Under the pieces are notes generated by a model. The model saw only the letters and a program-made list of their open reading frames with translations. It had not been told where the DNA came from and did no database searches. This document shows, piece after piece, positions 24,133 to 36,620 of a DNA stretch of 48,705 nucleotides. The translations under genes were made by a program, and so were the position numbers. Position 1 is the first letter of the stretch, and each line of letters begins with the position of its first letter. This stretch comes from Circinella minor (taxonomy: Eukaryota > Mucoromycota > Mucoromycetes > Mucorales > Lichtheimiaceae): assembly GCA_016758965.1 (NCBI GenBank), contig JAEPRB010000277.1, positions 1-48,705 on the forward strand, given 5' to 3'.

Positions 24133-25212
24133 GATGAATGTTTTTATCTTTTTTTTTTTTTTCAAGAACAAGAAAAGAGAAAGAGAAAGTTGTGGAATAT
24201 TGAAGAAAATATACTACGCGATTTGATGTATTTATTTTTCCTGGTACGACATGCAAAAAAAAAAAAAGTGCAAGTCCGCTTTGTTACTTGGTTACAAGAA
24301 AAAAAGATGTCAAATCAATTTGTTTGTAACCATGGGTTTTTGAGAAATAAAATTGGTATTAATACTATATTATAACACCTGGTTAATGTATGATTATATA
24401 ATACAGGAAAAGGGTTTATTTAGATATGAATATATAAAGCTTATGAGTTATTAAGATATACATAATTATTAATAGGATAAGCGTATATATAAAATGGAAA
24501 GTGAAGGAATTAAATAGAAATCTTGTTTTTTTCTTTTTGCAGAGATTATACAGCAAAAGTCACAATGAAAGTATTACTAATCTTCCAGCAATTTATATAT
24601 TTATCAAAATGATTGGTATGTGTACCATAACAATATTTTGCTTCTGCTGCGGAATCAGGACATTAAATCAATCATAACAATTTTGACTAATTCAAAATGG
24701 CACCAAGTACAGTAGTAGATATTTACATATATTTAAATACACAGGAATATATTTGTATATCATCAGTGCTTTAATAATTAAATAGTATGTATTTTTTTTT
24801 GTTTTTTTTTTGCTTCTAATAGCAAGATTTGTACTTGATATTATCAATACTAGAAGAAGAAAAAAGGAGTGATAATGACTTTTGTTAGTCCAATATTCAA
24901 CGAAAACGTATTATTGTCACGACGGAGTAAAGTGAAAAAAGAACAATGTCATGATTATATTTTTGGCAAGAAAAACAATGAATGAATGAAAGAAAGGGAT
25001 AGAGAGAGAAAATAAGTCAATTCTAGTATTTTTTCGAATGACATATTACTTTTATTTACACAGCATTCCCAGTCGTTAAATACCAAATTATATAAAAAGA
25101 GAGAAACATAAAGTTCGTTTATTTAATTGTTTTCGTTTATTTTATTTTTCTTTTTTATTCTTCTTCATTCTTCTTCATCAATATACTATATCTTGTATAT
25201 AAAATAAAAAGA
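24133..25212. other. Divergent intergenic region, FES1 / small secreted peptide
   Basis: About 1.1 kb with A/T homopolymers. A plus-strand frame at 24073-24375 overlaps the FES1 start and looks non-coding. CT-rich and TTCTTC-rich sequence at 25140-25185 directly precedes the small plus-strand gene and resembles a fungal core promoter. Confidence 0.45.
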
Positions 25213-25368
25213 ATGACGACAGTATATTTATTATCAGCAGCATTTGCTTTTACTCTTGCTACAACAATAACAAGCGCTGCTTTACCAATTGCTTTATTTG
25301 ATGTCGAACCAGCAGCAAGTCCTTTAATTCACCCAGACCCTCAATTAATAGTATGGAAAAGTGAATAA
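25213..25368 (+). CDS. Small predicted secreted peptide (51 residues)
   Basis: An ATG in good context (AAAAGAATGA) opens a 51-codon frame. Residues 2-22 form a classic signal peptide: a hydrophobic core (YLLSAAFAFTLA) and a small-residue cleavage site near TSA/A at 22-23. The predicted mature part, about 28 residues, is acidic and Pro/Ala-rich (DVEPAASPLIHPDPQ) and contains no cysteine, so it is not a defensin-like fold. A possible donor (GTATGG at 25351) means the true C-terminus might be spliced. I do not recognise the family. It may be a secreted peptide, a cell-wall-associated fragment or a pheromone-like precursor. Confidence 0.55.
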   Translation: MTTVYLLSAAFAFTLATTITSAALPIALFDVEPAASPLIHPDPQLIVWKSE

Positions 25369-25746
25369 CAAAAAATAAATAAAAAAGAGACACATCAAAC
25401 GACTAGGCATCCCCCCCCAAAAAAAATACTTTTGATAAAGAAAAAAGTATATATCGTTTTTGTAGAAATAGCAATCAGATATACTTTTCGAAAGCCTTTA
25501 TCAAGCATTCATTTGCTACCCATTGTTCTCTCATATCACTATAGTCACTCCTTTTTTTTTTCTTGTTTTATTTTGCATTACGTATACCTCTTTTGTTTAT
25601 CATTCTTATTACTATCATATTATTACAAGTTTATACAATTTAATTATAATAGATAATTCTTTTGTGCATTTATATATAATGCATTACGTATCTCTTTTTT
25701 TTTTTCCTTTTGAAAAAGAAAATCCAACATTTATATGAATATTTTT
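25369..25746. other. Convergent 3' region, no gene seen
   Basis: About 380 bp of T-rich sequence between the stop of the small peptide gene and the stop of the HECT ligase gene. Confidence 0.5.
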
Positions 25747-28700
25747 TTAACTTAATTCAAAGCCAGTGTTTGAATGAATGGCATATCTAAGTTTTTCTCT
25801 TAACAAAGATTTCTTACTATATGCTGTTATAGACACCCCACCCAACCAATTCATATTATTAGTTGATATACTTTATACACTTTTCTTATTGATAATATTT
25901 ACCTGGGAGCTTTAAAAGATTAAAGCTAAAAGTAAAATAAAAAAATAAAAAAACGACGCTTAATTAAATATGTTCTTATATTTATCATTTCCAACTAGTC
26001 TATCCCTCCTTACAGAAAAATAAAATAAAATAAAAAAAAGAGTTTACGTACCATGTCGAACTTGAAGGTAATCGACCTTTCGCGCCTCCAGTATTCCCAA
26101 CTTTAAATAAAGTTTTGACTAAGCCTAGTCCATCCAAATTCCCTTGTTGATTTGCCTCTGGATCAACACTGACCATACGAATAGTAAAAGGTGGTTGTAA
26201 ATAATCAAATCCGCCCAAAGGAGGCTATTAAAAAAACATATAATTTATATCAAATTGATTTTCATGCAAAATAAAATACGTAAAATAAAATAAAGTACAT
26301 AATTTTTTTTTGTTATACCTTTGGACAACTAGTAACGAACTTGAGAAAAGCGCGTTTTTCATCGGAAGAAAATTCATCTACAATTTGCCATAATGTTCGG
26401 ATGATAGGATGATGATCAAAATATCCATTTTGATAAACAGTATGTTGTCGCAAGTCAGTGACATCTAGTAAAAATTTCAAATGTGATTAATTATTATTAT
26501 TTGTTTTCTCAAAATAGTATACATGATAAAGAGAATAATAATATGTACCAAAATCTGTATCCTCACCAGAAATGACTCTAATATATAATAATAGTGATTT
26601 ATTATCACAAAAAAGGGGAAAAAATGTCAACTAAGCCAAAACAAAAAAATAAAATAAAAAGAATGTTTATACCTTTGTAATTCAGGAGGAGAGAAAACTT
26701 TAATCCAATTCTCAGATATGACAGTACGAAAACCTCGAATAAATGCTCGAGTTTGTTCTCGAGTTTGTTGATTCAACTTGTAGTCAGCCATCCGATATAT
26801 ATATTCAATACGATTCTCATTGGTGACAGCAATACTTCCTCCTCTCTATTATATGTATACAAGTTGAATAAGTCAACAATTTAGAAATAAAAGTTTTTTT
26901 TCTGGTATGTAGAAATAAAAACTTACATATTTGAGTTCATGTGATGTTACTGTACCAAAGGCCTCTTCATCAGTAGTAAAATACAAACCAAGATCCTCCA
27001 CACAACCTATAGAAAAAATAACATTAATTTCCCATATATATATGTTCATGCTTAGAAAATAAAGGCTTGTATATATAAGCTGGTTCGTCATATAAGCGTG
27101 TTCTTTTATTATTATTATTTACCGTCATAACGTTTTAAAAATATCAAGTTTCGCCAAACATCTTCATCCATTTCACGCAATTCCTCCAAGAAGACATTTC
27201 TACCAAGAAGTTTAGCAAGAAAGAAACTTGCAAATTGAACATCTAATAATATTCCTTCATAAACCGCTTTTCCGATAACCTGGTTTGTTTAAAATTAGTG
27301 AAAAAAAAACAATTATATATATATAGAGGTATTAGTGTTAGTAAAACTCATATTATATATCATATATCGTTTTTTTATTACCTTTCCAATAAATTCAAAT
27401 AATTCAATATGGCGTGGTCCTTGAATGTAAGAAGTAGATGCTGGATAACACATATTATTTGTTGAAGTAGCAGAGAATAATCCAACAGATGGTTTAAATA
27501 CTTCTTCTACCAACAAAGAAACAAAGTCTAATAAAAAGATAATAATTATATATTAGACAACTAACACACTTTTATGAATTTATAATCTTTATCCACTAAT
27601 CTCTAACCATACCTTTAAATGGACCACCTTGATCAATACCAGCTTCCTCCATACCTATGGCAAAGAAAAAAATAATAGATATTATGTGAAAGACAAAGTT
27701 AAATTATTGTTTGTCTCATAATAACCAAAATAATAATCCAAAGAACAAGTGTGAAAAAGAAAGAGAAGGCCAGGGGGGGAGGAGTAAGAGCCGGAAAGAT
27801 AGAACAAAAACAATCCATTTTTACCTAACTCATTTATAAATTTAACTCGAATGTTTCCTTTCCAACCGCTTGGAGGTAAACCCCCTAATCCACGATACCC
27901 ATCTTCAAGTACATTTTGACGACGTACTCTTAATGCTCGTGAACTTGCTGTCATTAAATTGGCTTGATCCAAAGCAACCCAATCACGAAATACAGTAAGA
28001 CGGGTATTGAATGGAACAGTATGTGGCATCAACTGTAATATTCTCAATGGTACCGGATCGCCTTGACGTAAACGATCCAAAAACGGTTGGACAGCTGGCT
28101 GTTTGGATGGATTAAATAAAGCTAATAGTGCTGACTTTGTCATGGATGGATCAGAGACAAGAAGCCAATGATCTTTTGGACAGTAAGGATGGCGTACATC
28201 TAAATCATAGATTTGAAGCAACAATCTATGAGCTGCGCGAAAAGATTTCACAGAGGCTGGTAAAGATGCAAGTGCCACAGTAGTTGTTGAAACTGATATA
28301 TTATCTTTAGATTGCTCCTGTTGCTGTTGTTGTTGTTGAAGCAAAGCAAAATAAAATGTGTTTAAAAAACCACCAAGTTTAATGAGATCTTGTACAGAAA
28401 AGGGATGCTCATTTTCGAAAATATCGGTATCATCCAGTGTTCTATATAATATCAGTATATTATACGTATTGGGTAAGAAATTTATGCATAGAAATTAATT
28501 CTTTTCTTCACTTACAAAAAGACCAGTGAACATGCTTCACAAAATACTTTTAATATCTTGATCAATGGCTCTTTTTCAAGATCTTCATCATTTTGTTGTC
28601 GTCGTGCTGCATCCAAATAGATTGACATTTGCCCTCTTGGTCCAAACGTGTTCATCAATCGCCAAAGTTGTGGCATAAGTCTCGGTGTAAAGGCAATGCG

Positions 28701-30320
28701 ATTAATTATTTCCTTACGCTGGGTAGCGAGCAATGAGGATAAGGTCAAATACATTGAAAATATAGCCTCAATATCCATCGAGAACTCAGCTAATTGAGAA
28801 TGTTGTTTACCGTCGACAATAGTAATATGATCTTCCTGTTTTTTCTTTTTAAACAATAATCGTGATTTAATCCCATCCGTACCCTTTGCTGTCGTGGTTG
28901 CCTTTGATAATGATGTAGCATGTCCGTTTCCATTATCAAAGTCCAAAATATCACTAAAAATCTGGTCCATAAACGTTCGCGACCATAAATACTCAATTTG
29001 TGAATGTAGAACCTTTTCAAAAACGAGTGTATCTATTGAGTTCCCCCAAGTTGATGATGACCATTTAAAAAGTGGATGGTAATTTGTATAAGGTTGTATC
29101 TGTCGTTCCGAAAAATAAGTTTGTGCGGCCTCGATTAAAATGTTTGTCATTGTAACAATCATGGATGTATCTTGCTGCTGTAACTGTTGAGCCATATAAA
29201 TTAGGTTACCAAGAAGAAAAATACATCCATTTCCACTTAACATGATTTCAATCATTGTTCGATCTACATATCGTCTTTTGCTGTTATTTGTAGTAGTAAT
29301 TTCTGCATAAATATCAGCAATACCGACAAGTTTCATCAGATGACTGGACATCATGGAGTTAATCATGGAAGGTAAAAGTGGCACTGAAAGAATATTAGTA
29401 CAAATAAATTGTATCGCTTGTTGTTGTCGTCGTTCATTATTATTATTATTGTTGTTGTTGCCATTAGAGCTGCTGAAAAATTCGATTGGAAATAAACATA
29501 ATCGAGTAATTGTTGTTAACCATAATTGCATGGCACGGATCATTTTTCCATCATCAGACGAAAAGACGCCAGCAGAGTACTTATTGCTCTTGTGTTCTAA
29601 TTTTAAAATACGTTGAACACGAACTATGGTTGGATCGCGTATATTAAATTTCAATAAACATTCATCAAAAACTGTTTGCGCCGCCATTGTTAATATGCTG
29701 ACAGGGTCTGATAATAAATGCTGTTTGTCATCTAAAAATCGATTGGTTTGTTGATACACTTTTGGATTCAAGAATTGAAGCAATGTATTAAGTTCTGTTC
29801 CAGTAAGGTACATTTCTTGTTGATGATGAGTATTCATAGATGATTCACATACGACATCCAAACATTGATTTAAAATTGTGCATAAATACTTTAAAGCTTT
29901 GTCACTGTATCGTGAATCCACCAATAATGCAAAATAAGTGAGCTGTTGGTGTTTTTTGTCGCCGTTGTCATTGTCGATGATAGTGATAAACTTTTTGGTC
30001 AAGCATTTACACATATCGGTTAGTCTTTTTCTATTATTTTTCAGAGGGTGCTGTCTACAAAGTAAACAATATATACCAGCAACTCGAAAACAGTCAACAA
30101 GTGTTTGCGTATGTAAGAGTAATTCGTCCCATGTTTTCCAACATTCCTTAGTTGCTTGTCGTATTCGAATTTGTCGCTGCCACCATCGTTGTAATATACG
30201 TGCTGCATTTTCTTGTTTAACAAGACGTTCTTTTTCTAATCTTTCGGTTTCTCGTTTCTGACGTTGAGCTTTGGTACGTTCAATGAATGCCTTTTTCTCC
30301 TTGTCATTGGGAGTGAACAT
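25747..30320 (-). CDS. HUL5: HECT-type E3 ubiquitin ligase, HUL5/UBE3C class
   Basis: Twelve exons: 30320-28516, 28441-27825, 27654-27613, 27527-27382, 27279-27123, 27006-26927, 26845-26673, 26577-26549, 26464-26319, 26224-26052, 25925-25903, 25823-25747. Phases fit throughout, giving 1155 residues. An N-terminal IQ-like helix ([18 protein letters not shown], residues 38-55) places it with UBE3B/UBE3C/Hul5. The HECT domain runs from about residue 800 to the end: [29 protein letters not shown], then LPSSSTCFNLLKLP with the catalytic Cys at about 1123, ending in GFELS. Hul5 extends ubiquitin chains on proteasome-bound and misfolded proteins. The catalytic Cys codon is split by an intron (TG at the end of exon 10, C at the start of a 23-nt exon 11). 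Confidence 0.95.
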
Positions 30321-30530
30321 TAGTGTATATTAATGAATAATGAGGGGGTGGGAACAGAGAGTTTTCTTTTTATTACTCAGGCACGTTTTTGGAATGCAAA
30401 AACAAGCTCCGAATTTCGCATAACATTTAAATCATTACAAAAGATCTACATCACACAATCCCTAAAGTTATAAATGAAATAACCTATTTATTATTATTAT
30501 CATTATTATCCACTTGAATGATATTTATAA

Positions 30531-31543
30531 TTATTCATTTTTCCTCTTGTTAAGAATATGCTTGAAAGAAGACCAACCAAAGGCAGTGAAAACACCAACT
30601 GCATGACCCAAATATGTTGAAATAACACATGAGATAGGCCAAGCCTAATTAATTACAATTGAAATCATAATGTTAACATCTAAAATATAAATGTCTTCAG
30701 TCTTTTTTTTTTGTTATTATGTTTACCTGCCAATCTCTCTCCCAATCTAATGGAAGGACAATTGCCCCGATCCAAGCACCAGATAAAGTACAAATAGCTT
30801 GTGAATATGCAAATATTTCAGGTCCTGTACTTGGGCTAATATATTTGTTGTTTGTTAATTAATATAAAACTCTTCTCCTTTCTAACCCCAGCTTGTAAAA
30901 AAAAAAAAAAACAAAGACATCATATCTCTCTCTCTAATATAGATATATATATATATATATAATACCTATGTTGTAAAAAGCATTTTATCCAAATATTTGT
31001 ATCTGTTGGTGAAAGTGAAATAAATGTTGGAAATAATGCTAAAACAGCTAAATAGGCCGCAAAAGCTAATGTATGATTGAATTTTCTATTTGTTATTGTA
31101 GATTTTGTTTTATGTATCTTATTAGTAAATGATATTATTTACCAAATTTAAATAGAATAGCAAGAAATCTTACTCAACGAGAGAAGCACCAAATAATACA
31201 ATAAACCCGTGAAGAATAACAGTACCTAGTGCTGTTACAAGTAATGCATTTCCAATTGAGATCTATAAAAAAATACCCAATACCTTATTTAGATATATTT
31301 TTATTCATATATAACATTATGTTTGTTGATTCATACCACTGTGGTTTTGAAACTACATCGTTTTACAACGGATAACATGAAGATCAAGATGATAATGTGA
31401 CCTGCTAATATTAAAGGTACTGCTGTTGTTAAGGTTTCTAATGGATCTCGTAAAAGTCGCGTTTTTGGCATATAAAATGTGGCAACATAATTTAAGACAA
31501 TGCTAAGAATGCCAGCAAATAGCTGAGGCAACGCTGGTAACAT
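30531..31543 (-). CDS. GPI11: GPI-anchor biosynthesis protein GPI11 / PIG-F
   Basis: Five exons (31543-31337, 31262-31174, 31085-30966, 30835-30727, 30644-30531) encode 212 residues. It is strongly hydrophobic, with about six membrane segments. Two family signatures are visible: GTVILHGFIVLFGASLVE in exon 2 and SGAWIGAIVLPLDWERDWQ in exon 4, followed by AWPISCVIS. PIG-F/Gpi11 partners the ethanolamine-phosphate transferases Gpi13 and Gpi7 in the ER membrane when GPI anchors are completed. GPI-anchored proteins feed the cell wall, the process also governed by the two RhoGEFs upstream. The gene lies 210 bp from the start of the HECT ligase gene, same strand. Its promoter holds an A/T-flanked hairpin at 31612-31634. 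Confidence 0.93.
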
Positions 31544-31984
31544 TTTTTTTTTGAAGTTGTGGACCCACAGAGTTTATAGAGAAAGTAAATGCAGAGTCCA
31601 GCAAAAAAAAAAAAAAAAGCGGAGCGCTTTTTTTGGTGCTCTATTTCAAAAAAAAAACATATACATTTCAGGAATTTATTTGATTTATCACAATGATCAT
31701 AAAATACTTATAAGTTTTATTATAAAACCTTTTTGTTATTATTCTTTTGTTTTTATATATTTATAATATTATACAATTATTATACATGAAAGGGAAGAAA
31801 GAGGAAGATAGATAGAGAAAGAGAAGGAAAAAAAGGGGGTGGATATACAAATTTCAGCATCATTATAGTTTCTCTATATGTATTATCGAAAACAGCACAT
31901 AGTGCCATATAATAGGCTATAATACAAGGAAGTTAATATACAAAAAAAAATGAAGGAGTGTTACCATAACAATAAACGATATAG
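31544..31984. promoter_or_regulatory. GPI11 upstream region
   Basis: About 440 bp between the GPI11 start and the stop of the zinc-finger gene, both on the minus strand. It holds the hairpin at 31612-31634 and otherwise AT-rich sequence. No other gene is seen. Confidence 0.45.
31612..31634. repeat. Perfect hairpin A7-GCG-GAG-CGC-T7 upstream of GPI11
   Basis: A 10-bp stem (AAAAAAAGCG / CGCTTTTTTT) with a GAG loop, inside a 16-A tract. It lies about 70-90 bp upstream of the GPI11 start codon. Its shape mimics a bacterial terminator, but there is no reason to expect that role here. Confidence 0.75.
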
Positions 31985-33016
31985 CTATACATTATCATTT
32001 AAAAAACTCCCAAAATTTTTTTCTGAAAATTCGGGTGAAGTTAAAGCCATTGTGGTGCCATAAACAGCTCCTTTCCGAAGAAATGGTGTAGGAGATGATG
32101 GTGAAGATCGTGCATTTACATTATTACAAGTCTTGTTTCTTTGATGCCGTAAGAGTGAATCCATACGTGTAAAACAGCATCCACACAATTTACATTTATT
32201 CATCTTGTAGATTTTATGAACTGAATTCATATGTCTTGCTTTATCTCGAGATCTTGAAAACGTTTTATTACAAGTCGGACATGCTTTATCCGATTCCAAT
32301 GTCATAGATGATAATGATAATGATGATGCACTACTGATGGTACTACTGTTACTGCTACTAATGGTACTACTGTCACTGCTACTAGTGGTACTACTTTCAT
32401 AATATTGATGGTGGCGGAGGTGATCGAGAGTACATTTAAGCCGTTGCTCTTGAAAATACTGATGACAAGTGGATGCCGGTGCACTGCGATGTCGTTGTGG
32501 AATCATATATTGCTCTACCCCCAGAAAATCCGGAATTTCATGATTTTTTTTCCCTTTCTCTTCTTCATGACTACTATCAGATGATTCAAATGCTCCGAGT
32601 GGTAGTAACCCATTACTATTACTGTTGCTATTTCTGTTGAGATCATTTATTCTTGGTAACTTATGATCACCTGTACAGAAAAACTCTTGTAAATCCTCAA
32701 AACTTGGAGACCTTTTTGATGTTGATGAATCATTATTTGTTATTGCCGTTACTGTCATGATAGTTGATGATCTTTTTTCCTCTCTCTCCTTTTCCCTATT
32801 ATCCTTCATTATCCCCATTTTTGCATCTCTAATGTCGTTGTGATTATATTCCTGATCGGTTTTGTCGTTACTATTATTATTATTACTATTCGTCATAATA
32901 TAATTTTTTGGTGAAGAATCTATAAGTGGTTTATCAATGGTAGGAGTAGTAGGTAAAGGTTTTTTTAATGTAGTAGAAGGAATAAATGACATTTTTGTAT
33001 GGTGTTCACTGTACAT
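31985..33016 (-). CDS. C2H2-type zinc-finger protein
   Basis: This single exon gives 343 residues from ATG at 33016, or 335 from the in-frame ATG at 32992 (MSFIPSTTLKK). I cannot decide between them. The first 235 residues are low-complexity (Ser, Asn, Thr) with basic stretches. Near residues 250-300 lie two adjacent fingers. The first, starting CPTCNKTFSRSRDKARHM, has C-x2-C-x12-H-x4-H spacing. The second starts CKLCGCCFTRMDSLLRHQ and ends in Cys instead of the last His (C-x2-C-x12-H-x5-C). Two adjacent fingers at the C-terminus fit a sequence-specific transcription factor like many fungal regulators. The target is unknown. The closely spaced ACT/GCT/GGT Ser-Thr codon repeats at 32340-32395 suggest slippage-driven growth of the linker. 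Confidence 0.85.
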   Translation of the reverse strand: MYSEHHTKMSFIPSTTLKKPLPTTPTIDKPLIDSSPKNYIMTNSNNNNSNDKTDQEYNHNDIRDAKMGIMKDNREKEREEKRSSTIMTVTAITNNDSSTSKRSPSFEDLQEFFCTGDHKLPRINDLNRNSNSNSNGLLPLGAFESSDSSHEEEKGKKNHEIPDFLGVEQYMIPQRHRSAPASTCHQYFQEQRLKCTLDHLRHHQYYESSTTSSSDSSTISSSNSSTISSASSLSLSSMTLESDKACPTCNKTFSRSRDKARHMNSVHKIYKMNKCKLCGCCFTRMDSLLRHQRNKTCNNVNARSSPSSPTPFLRKGAVYGTTMALTSPEFSEKNFGSFLNDNV

Positions 33017-35698
33017 TTTTTACAATTTTCTTTGAAGAAATAAAAACAAAAAAAAAAAAAATAGAAAACGGGTATAAGAAAAATATTTTACAAAAAAACC
33101 ATAAATAACTGTGCCAATTAAAATATTGTTTTGTTGGCACTTATATACTTTTTTATTATTTCAGTTAACTCATCATGGGAAACTGTTGCTGCTTTTTGTA
33201 TACTAAGCCTTGTACACCTATAAATAGTTTCGGTTTTTTTTAAGTACTTTACTCTTTCTAGGTATGCTCTGTGAACCTTTGTGTCACTCATTTCAAATTT
33301 GGAAGATTAGAAAAAAGAACTTCGCGCCGCTGTACAAAAAGCATGCCAAAAAATAGTTACACAGGCTTCATTATGTGGCGCGTCCAAAGATTTATAGCGC
33401 CGCGTTCCATTGTGGATAGGTCCACAGCTGTGGTACTGTACACAAATAAAATTATTCCGACTGTAAAAAGGCTAATTATGCCCCATGTTGGCTGATAGGG
33501 AAGACTTTATCCTTTTCTTTTTATTATTAATTTACCCATGTATTTTTTTTAATGTGCGTGTGTATTATATGTGCCCATCATGCAATGTGATTTTCTGGGA
33601 TTGTATATAATATAATGTTTTTTCTCTGTAATCAACTATCTTTTTTTTTCTAATCATTTCGAATACATGTACTGTAAAGTAAAGAAAACTAGATAATACA
33701 AGAAATAAAAAGTAAACAGGTTGTTGTTGTTTTGATATAAATTAAAATTTTCATTACGACCTGCATGTCTCTCTGAACAAATCATAATACTTTAATGAAT
33801 CACGAACTATTTTATCAAGAATGATTTGTTTGTGGGCGTTAATTATTTAAAATAAAAAGAAAAACAATGAATCATGAACTTTTTATATGTTATCTCACAA
33901 AAGATTTTAGAGATACGTAATCATATATTATGTTTTTGGTAAAATCTGAGGATAACGTACAAAGAAAGAAGCCCCCCATCAAACTAAGACTAATACTTTA
34001 TTTTCTTGCTTTATTTTACATGCTAAAAAGTTCATGTTACGATTTGTTGAGTTCTTATATTAACTGTAATCTTATGTTTTGCACTCAATTATTTTTCAAC
34101 TTTGCGAAAATTCTTGTATGTTAGTACTACAACTAAGCACAAACATAGAATTGTCTACCTAATACAAAAAAAGAAAAATAGTCTCGTTACCCCCGTAAAT
34201 TGTGAAAAAAAACGTAACATGTTTATTTTAAGGGGATGAGAAAGAGTAAATAAAATTATATGCAGATGAAGTCATGAGTTCTTATACTATTAATATTGGG
34301 AACTTTCGGAAGCTGATCAGTCTATCAACCACATGATCCATACAATAAAGCAATCGAAATATCGGCGATCTTAAATATCCTTTCTACTTGAACAAGTTTC
34401 AATGTTGTTTTTTTCGGTTTCAAATTTTGTAATTAATAAAGATTTAATAAATGTATTAATAACGAATAGTAGTGATAATGTTAATAGCTTCAAATTACCC
34501 AAGCATCTCAGTTTATTTATAAAGTTTATAAAATGACTTGTTTCATTTCTGAATTACAATTACTTATAGTACTACTGCAGTTATTCTATTTCTATATATG
34601 TCCTTGCTTCTAAAAGATGATCCGAAATTTGTTCTGGGGGCTGCGAAATATACCAATCAAACTATAAATTAAACCAAGTGAAGCGGCGCACCAGCCCTCA
34701 GGTAGTTCAAATATGCTTAGCAATAAAAACAACAACAAACAGAACTTGTCATGTTTTTCCCCTCCGACGAAAGTTTCAATATTGTAAATGATGCTAAATA
34801 CAAGACCCAGTAAATCAACGTGCTCCGATTCCACTCGTTGTCGTCATTATTTTGTTAACAAGTCTCAAAGAGGTTGTATATGGTTCACTGTTTGTTTTAT
34901 AAATAGTTTACCATAAAAAAAAACTACTCTGCATAATTTTCAGTGTGGTCAAAAAAAAAAATTTTTTTTGATACCAGTCATAATATATTACATTATTATT
35001 GCCACTTATTGAACATATATAAAATATGCACAAGATGTCGGTGAACTCTAATATTCAATTCGGTGCCACCATTTATCATTTTCGTTTTCTCACACAATGG
35101 TGAATTTTATAATACGACTCAAATCAACTGAAAAGATCCATCTTTTTCCATCAATGGTTAGCGCATCCTAATTTTTCAGATGATTTTGGCCAACATTGTA
35201 AGGTTCTACGGCGCTCATGAACTTTGTGATTGTTATGCATGGGGCCTTGTAGTTTTGATATAAGTCTACACTATTTGACGTCAATGTACTTAATAAAAAG
35301 GGAAATTATATTCCAGTTCATCCCTAAATAGCAATTTTAATAGAACACTTGCGCGTTATGATCAAACCTATGCGGCTGAATGATAATTAGATGCAAGTAA
35401 ATTCTTGATCGCTTTTTACATATCAAAAGAGAAACAAGCTTTTTTCTTTTTCTTTTTTTTTTTTTTTTTTGAATGTCCAAAGTTGTAATAACTGTGTGGC
35501 TGTGGTAAGTAGTTGTGGGAAGAAAAGGCTTTTAATTCTGTGCATCCCTCCGACAGACGTTATGCATTGGCAGTTTAAATTCCATAAAACTGGTACAAAA
35601 TAAAAAAGATGGAAAACTGGTCATACATAAATATTCTGTCTTATGGTTTTTGTTTGCTTTGGATAATAGTTACCACGTTATGATAAAACAAACAATGT
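33017..35698. other. Long intergenic region, no supported gene
   Basis: About 2.7 kb. The part at 33290-33500 is less AT-rich, with repeated GCGCCGC/GGCGCG motifs, and may be promoter sequence of the zinc-finger gene. Short frames at 33271-33495 (+), 33930-34124 (+) and 34834-34610 (-) have no relatives I know. The last encodes a Leu/Ile-rich, possibly membrane-like peptide and could be gene debris. T and A homopolymers lie at 34955-34970 and 35447-35470. Confidence 0.4.
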
Positions 35699-36620
35699 TT
35701 ATTGTTTATTTTTGGTAGCCCATATCTCATAAGTTTCAGAAGCCCGTCCTAATAACAGAGAAAGCGCTCGTGTAATTGGAGAACAACCCTGATACGTAGC
35801 AAAAAAATGCGCCTCCAGATGATCCATCCGAGCATTTTTGATTAAATACTTATAACATTCTTGTACCAGAAGTTGTTTGTAAGTAATAGTACAACCCAAT
35901 GTAGTGGATAATATGGCTGCGCGCTCTAATAGTGTTTTTATATCGCCTACAAGATCGTAAGCAGCATCGCCGTGTTTGTCTATTGGATCTTGTAAAATAT
36001 TTACAGCTACTTGTGCAATATCATAGAGAGATATCCATTCTTGTTTTTCTTCGGGCCCTGCCGAATCAATGAGTGTATCTTCAGATTGGATTGTGCCGTC
36101 ATAACACAAAAAGAATATGTTGGACATGAAATTCGTGGGTCGAAGGGTAACATAGTATTTTCGGTCGGGTATAGCATAAATAACTTTTTCGGCGTCCAGG
36201 TGGCGGTCGATAAGACTATAACTACGCCATGATATTCTTTTTGCTTCGATATCAACAATTTGCTTGACACCAGCTGTATATGCTTAATGGTAACTAATGT
36301 TTCACGTTGTTTTGGTATATCTGCTACCAAAAGGAATAGAAGTGTATGGCCAATAATTCCACTTTCAAATGGGATCAAGTTTTCAAAATCACCTTGAATA
36401 ATGGTCACTTTTTTCTTTATCTTGTCAACACCATCATTATTAGCACTAATAAGTGATGATTGGTTATTCACTTTTTCGCGGGACCTGGCATAGATGGTAA
36501 TCTGCGCATCATTTTTCAAAATTCTTGCACCACAATCGATCTTATTTTACCTGTAGCTCCAATAATAAAAATTTGATCTTGGTGCTCATTTTTCTTTTTG
36601 TTTTTTGAAGAAGTACTCAT
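35699..36620 (-). pseudogene. Frameshifted paralogue of the NmrA-like gene at 11811-12665
   Basis: Translation in pieces follows the intact copy from end to end: IFIIGATGK, then ITIYARSREKV, VTIIQGDFENL, AEKVIYAIPDRKYY, LRPTNFMSNI, EWISLYDIAQVAVNILQDPI, TITYKQ and YEIWATKNKQ with stop at the same place. Two breaks separate the pieces. One near 36523 looks like loss of one T from a T run just after VVQEF. The other near 36285 falls at the position matching ISKTAY. The dinucleotide loop is also damaged: GATGKIR has Arg where the third Gly belongs. No intron with proper sites explains either break. The start codon at 36620 is kept. The gene lies 250 bp from a transposon end, so the insertion may be related to its decay, or simply tolerated there. 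Confidence 0.85.

Noticed and set aside
33271..33495. 74-codon plus-strand frame in a GC-richer patch
   Set aside because: Biased composition from GCGCCGC motifs, no family, and likely promoter DNA of the zinc-finger gene.
34610..34834. 74-codon minus-strand, Leu/Ile-rich frame
   Set aside because: Could be membrane-protein debris, but nothing flanks it and no family is recognised.
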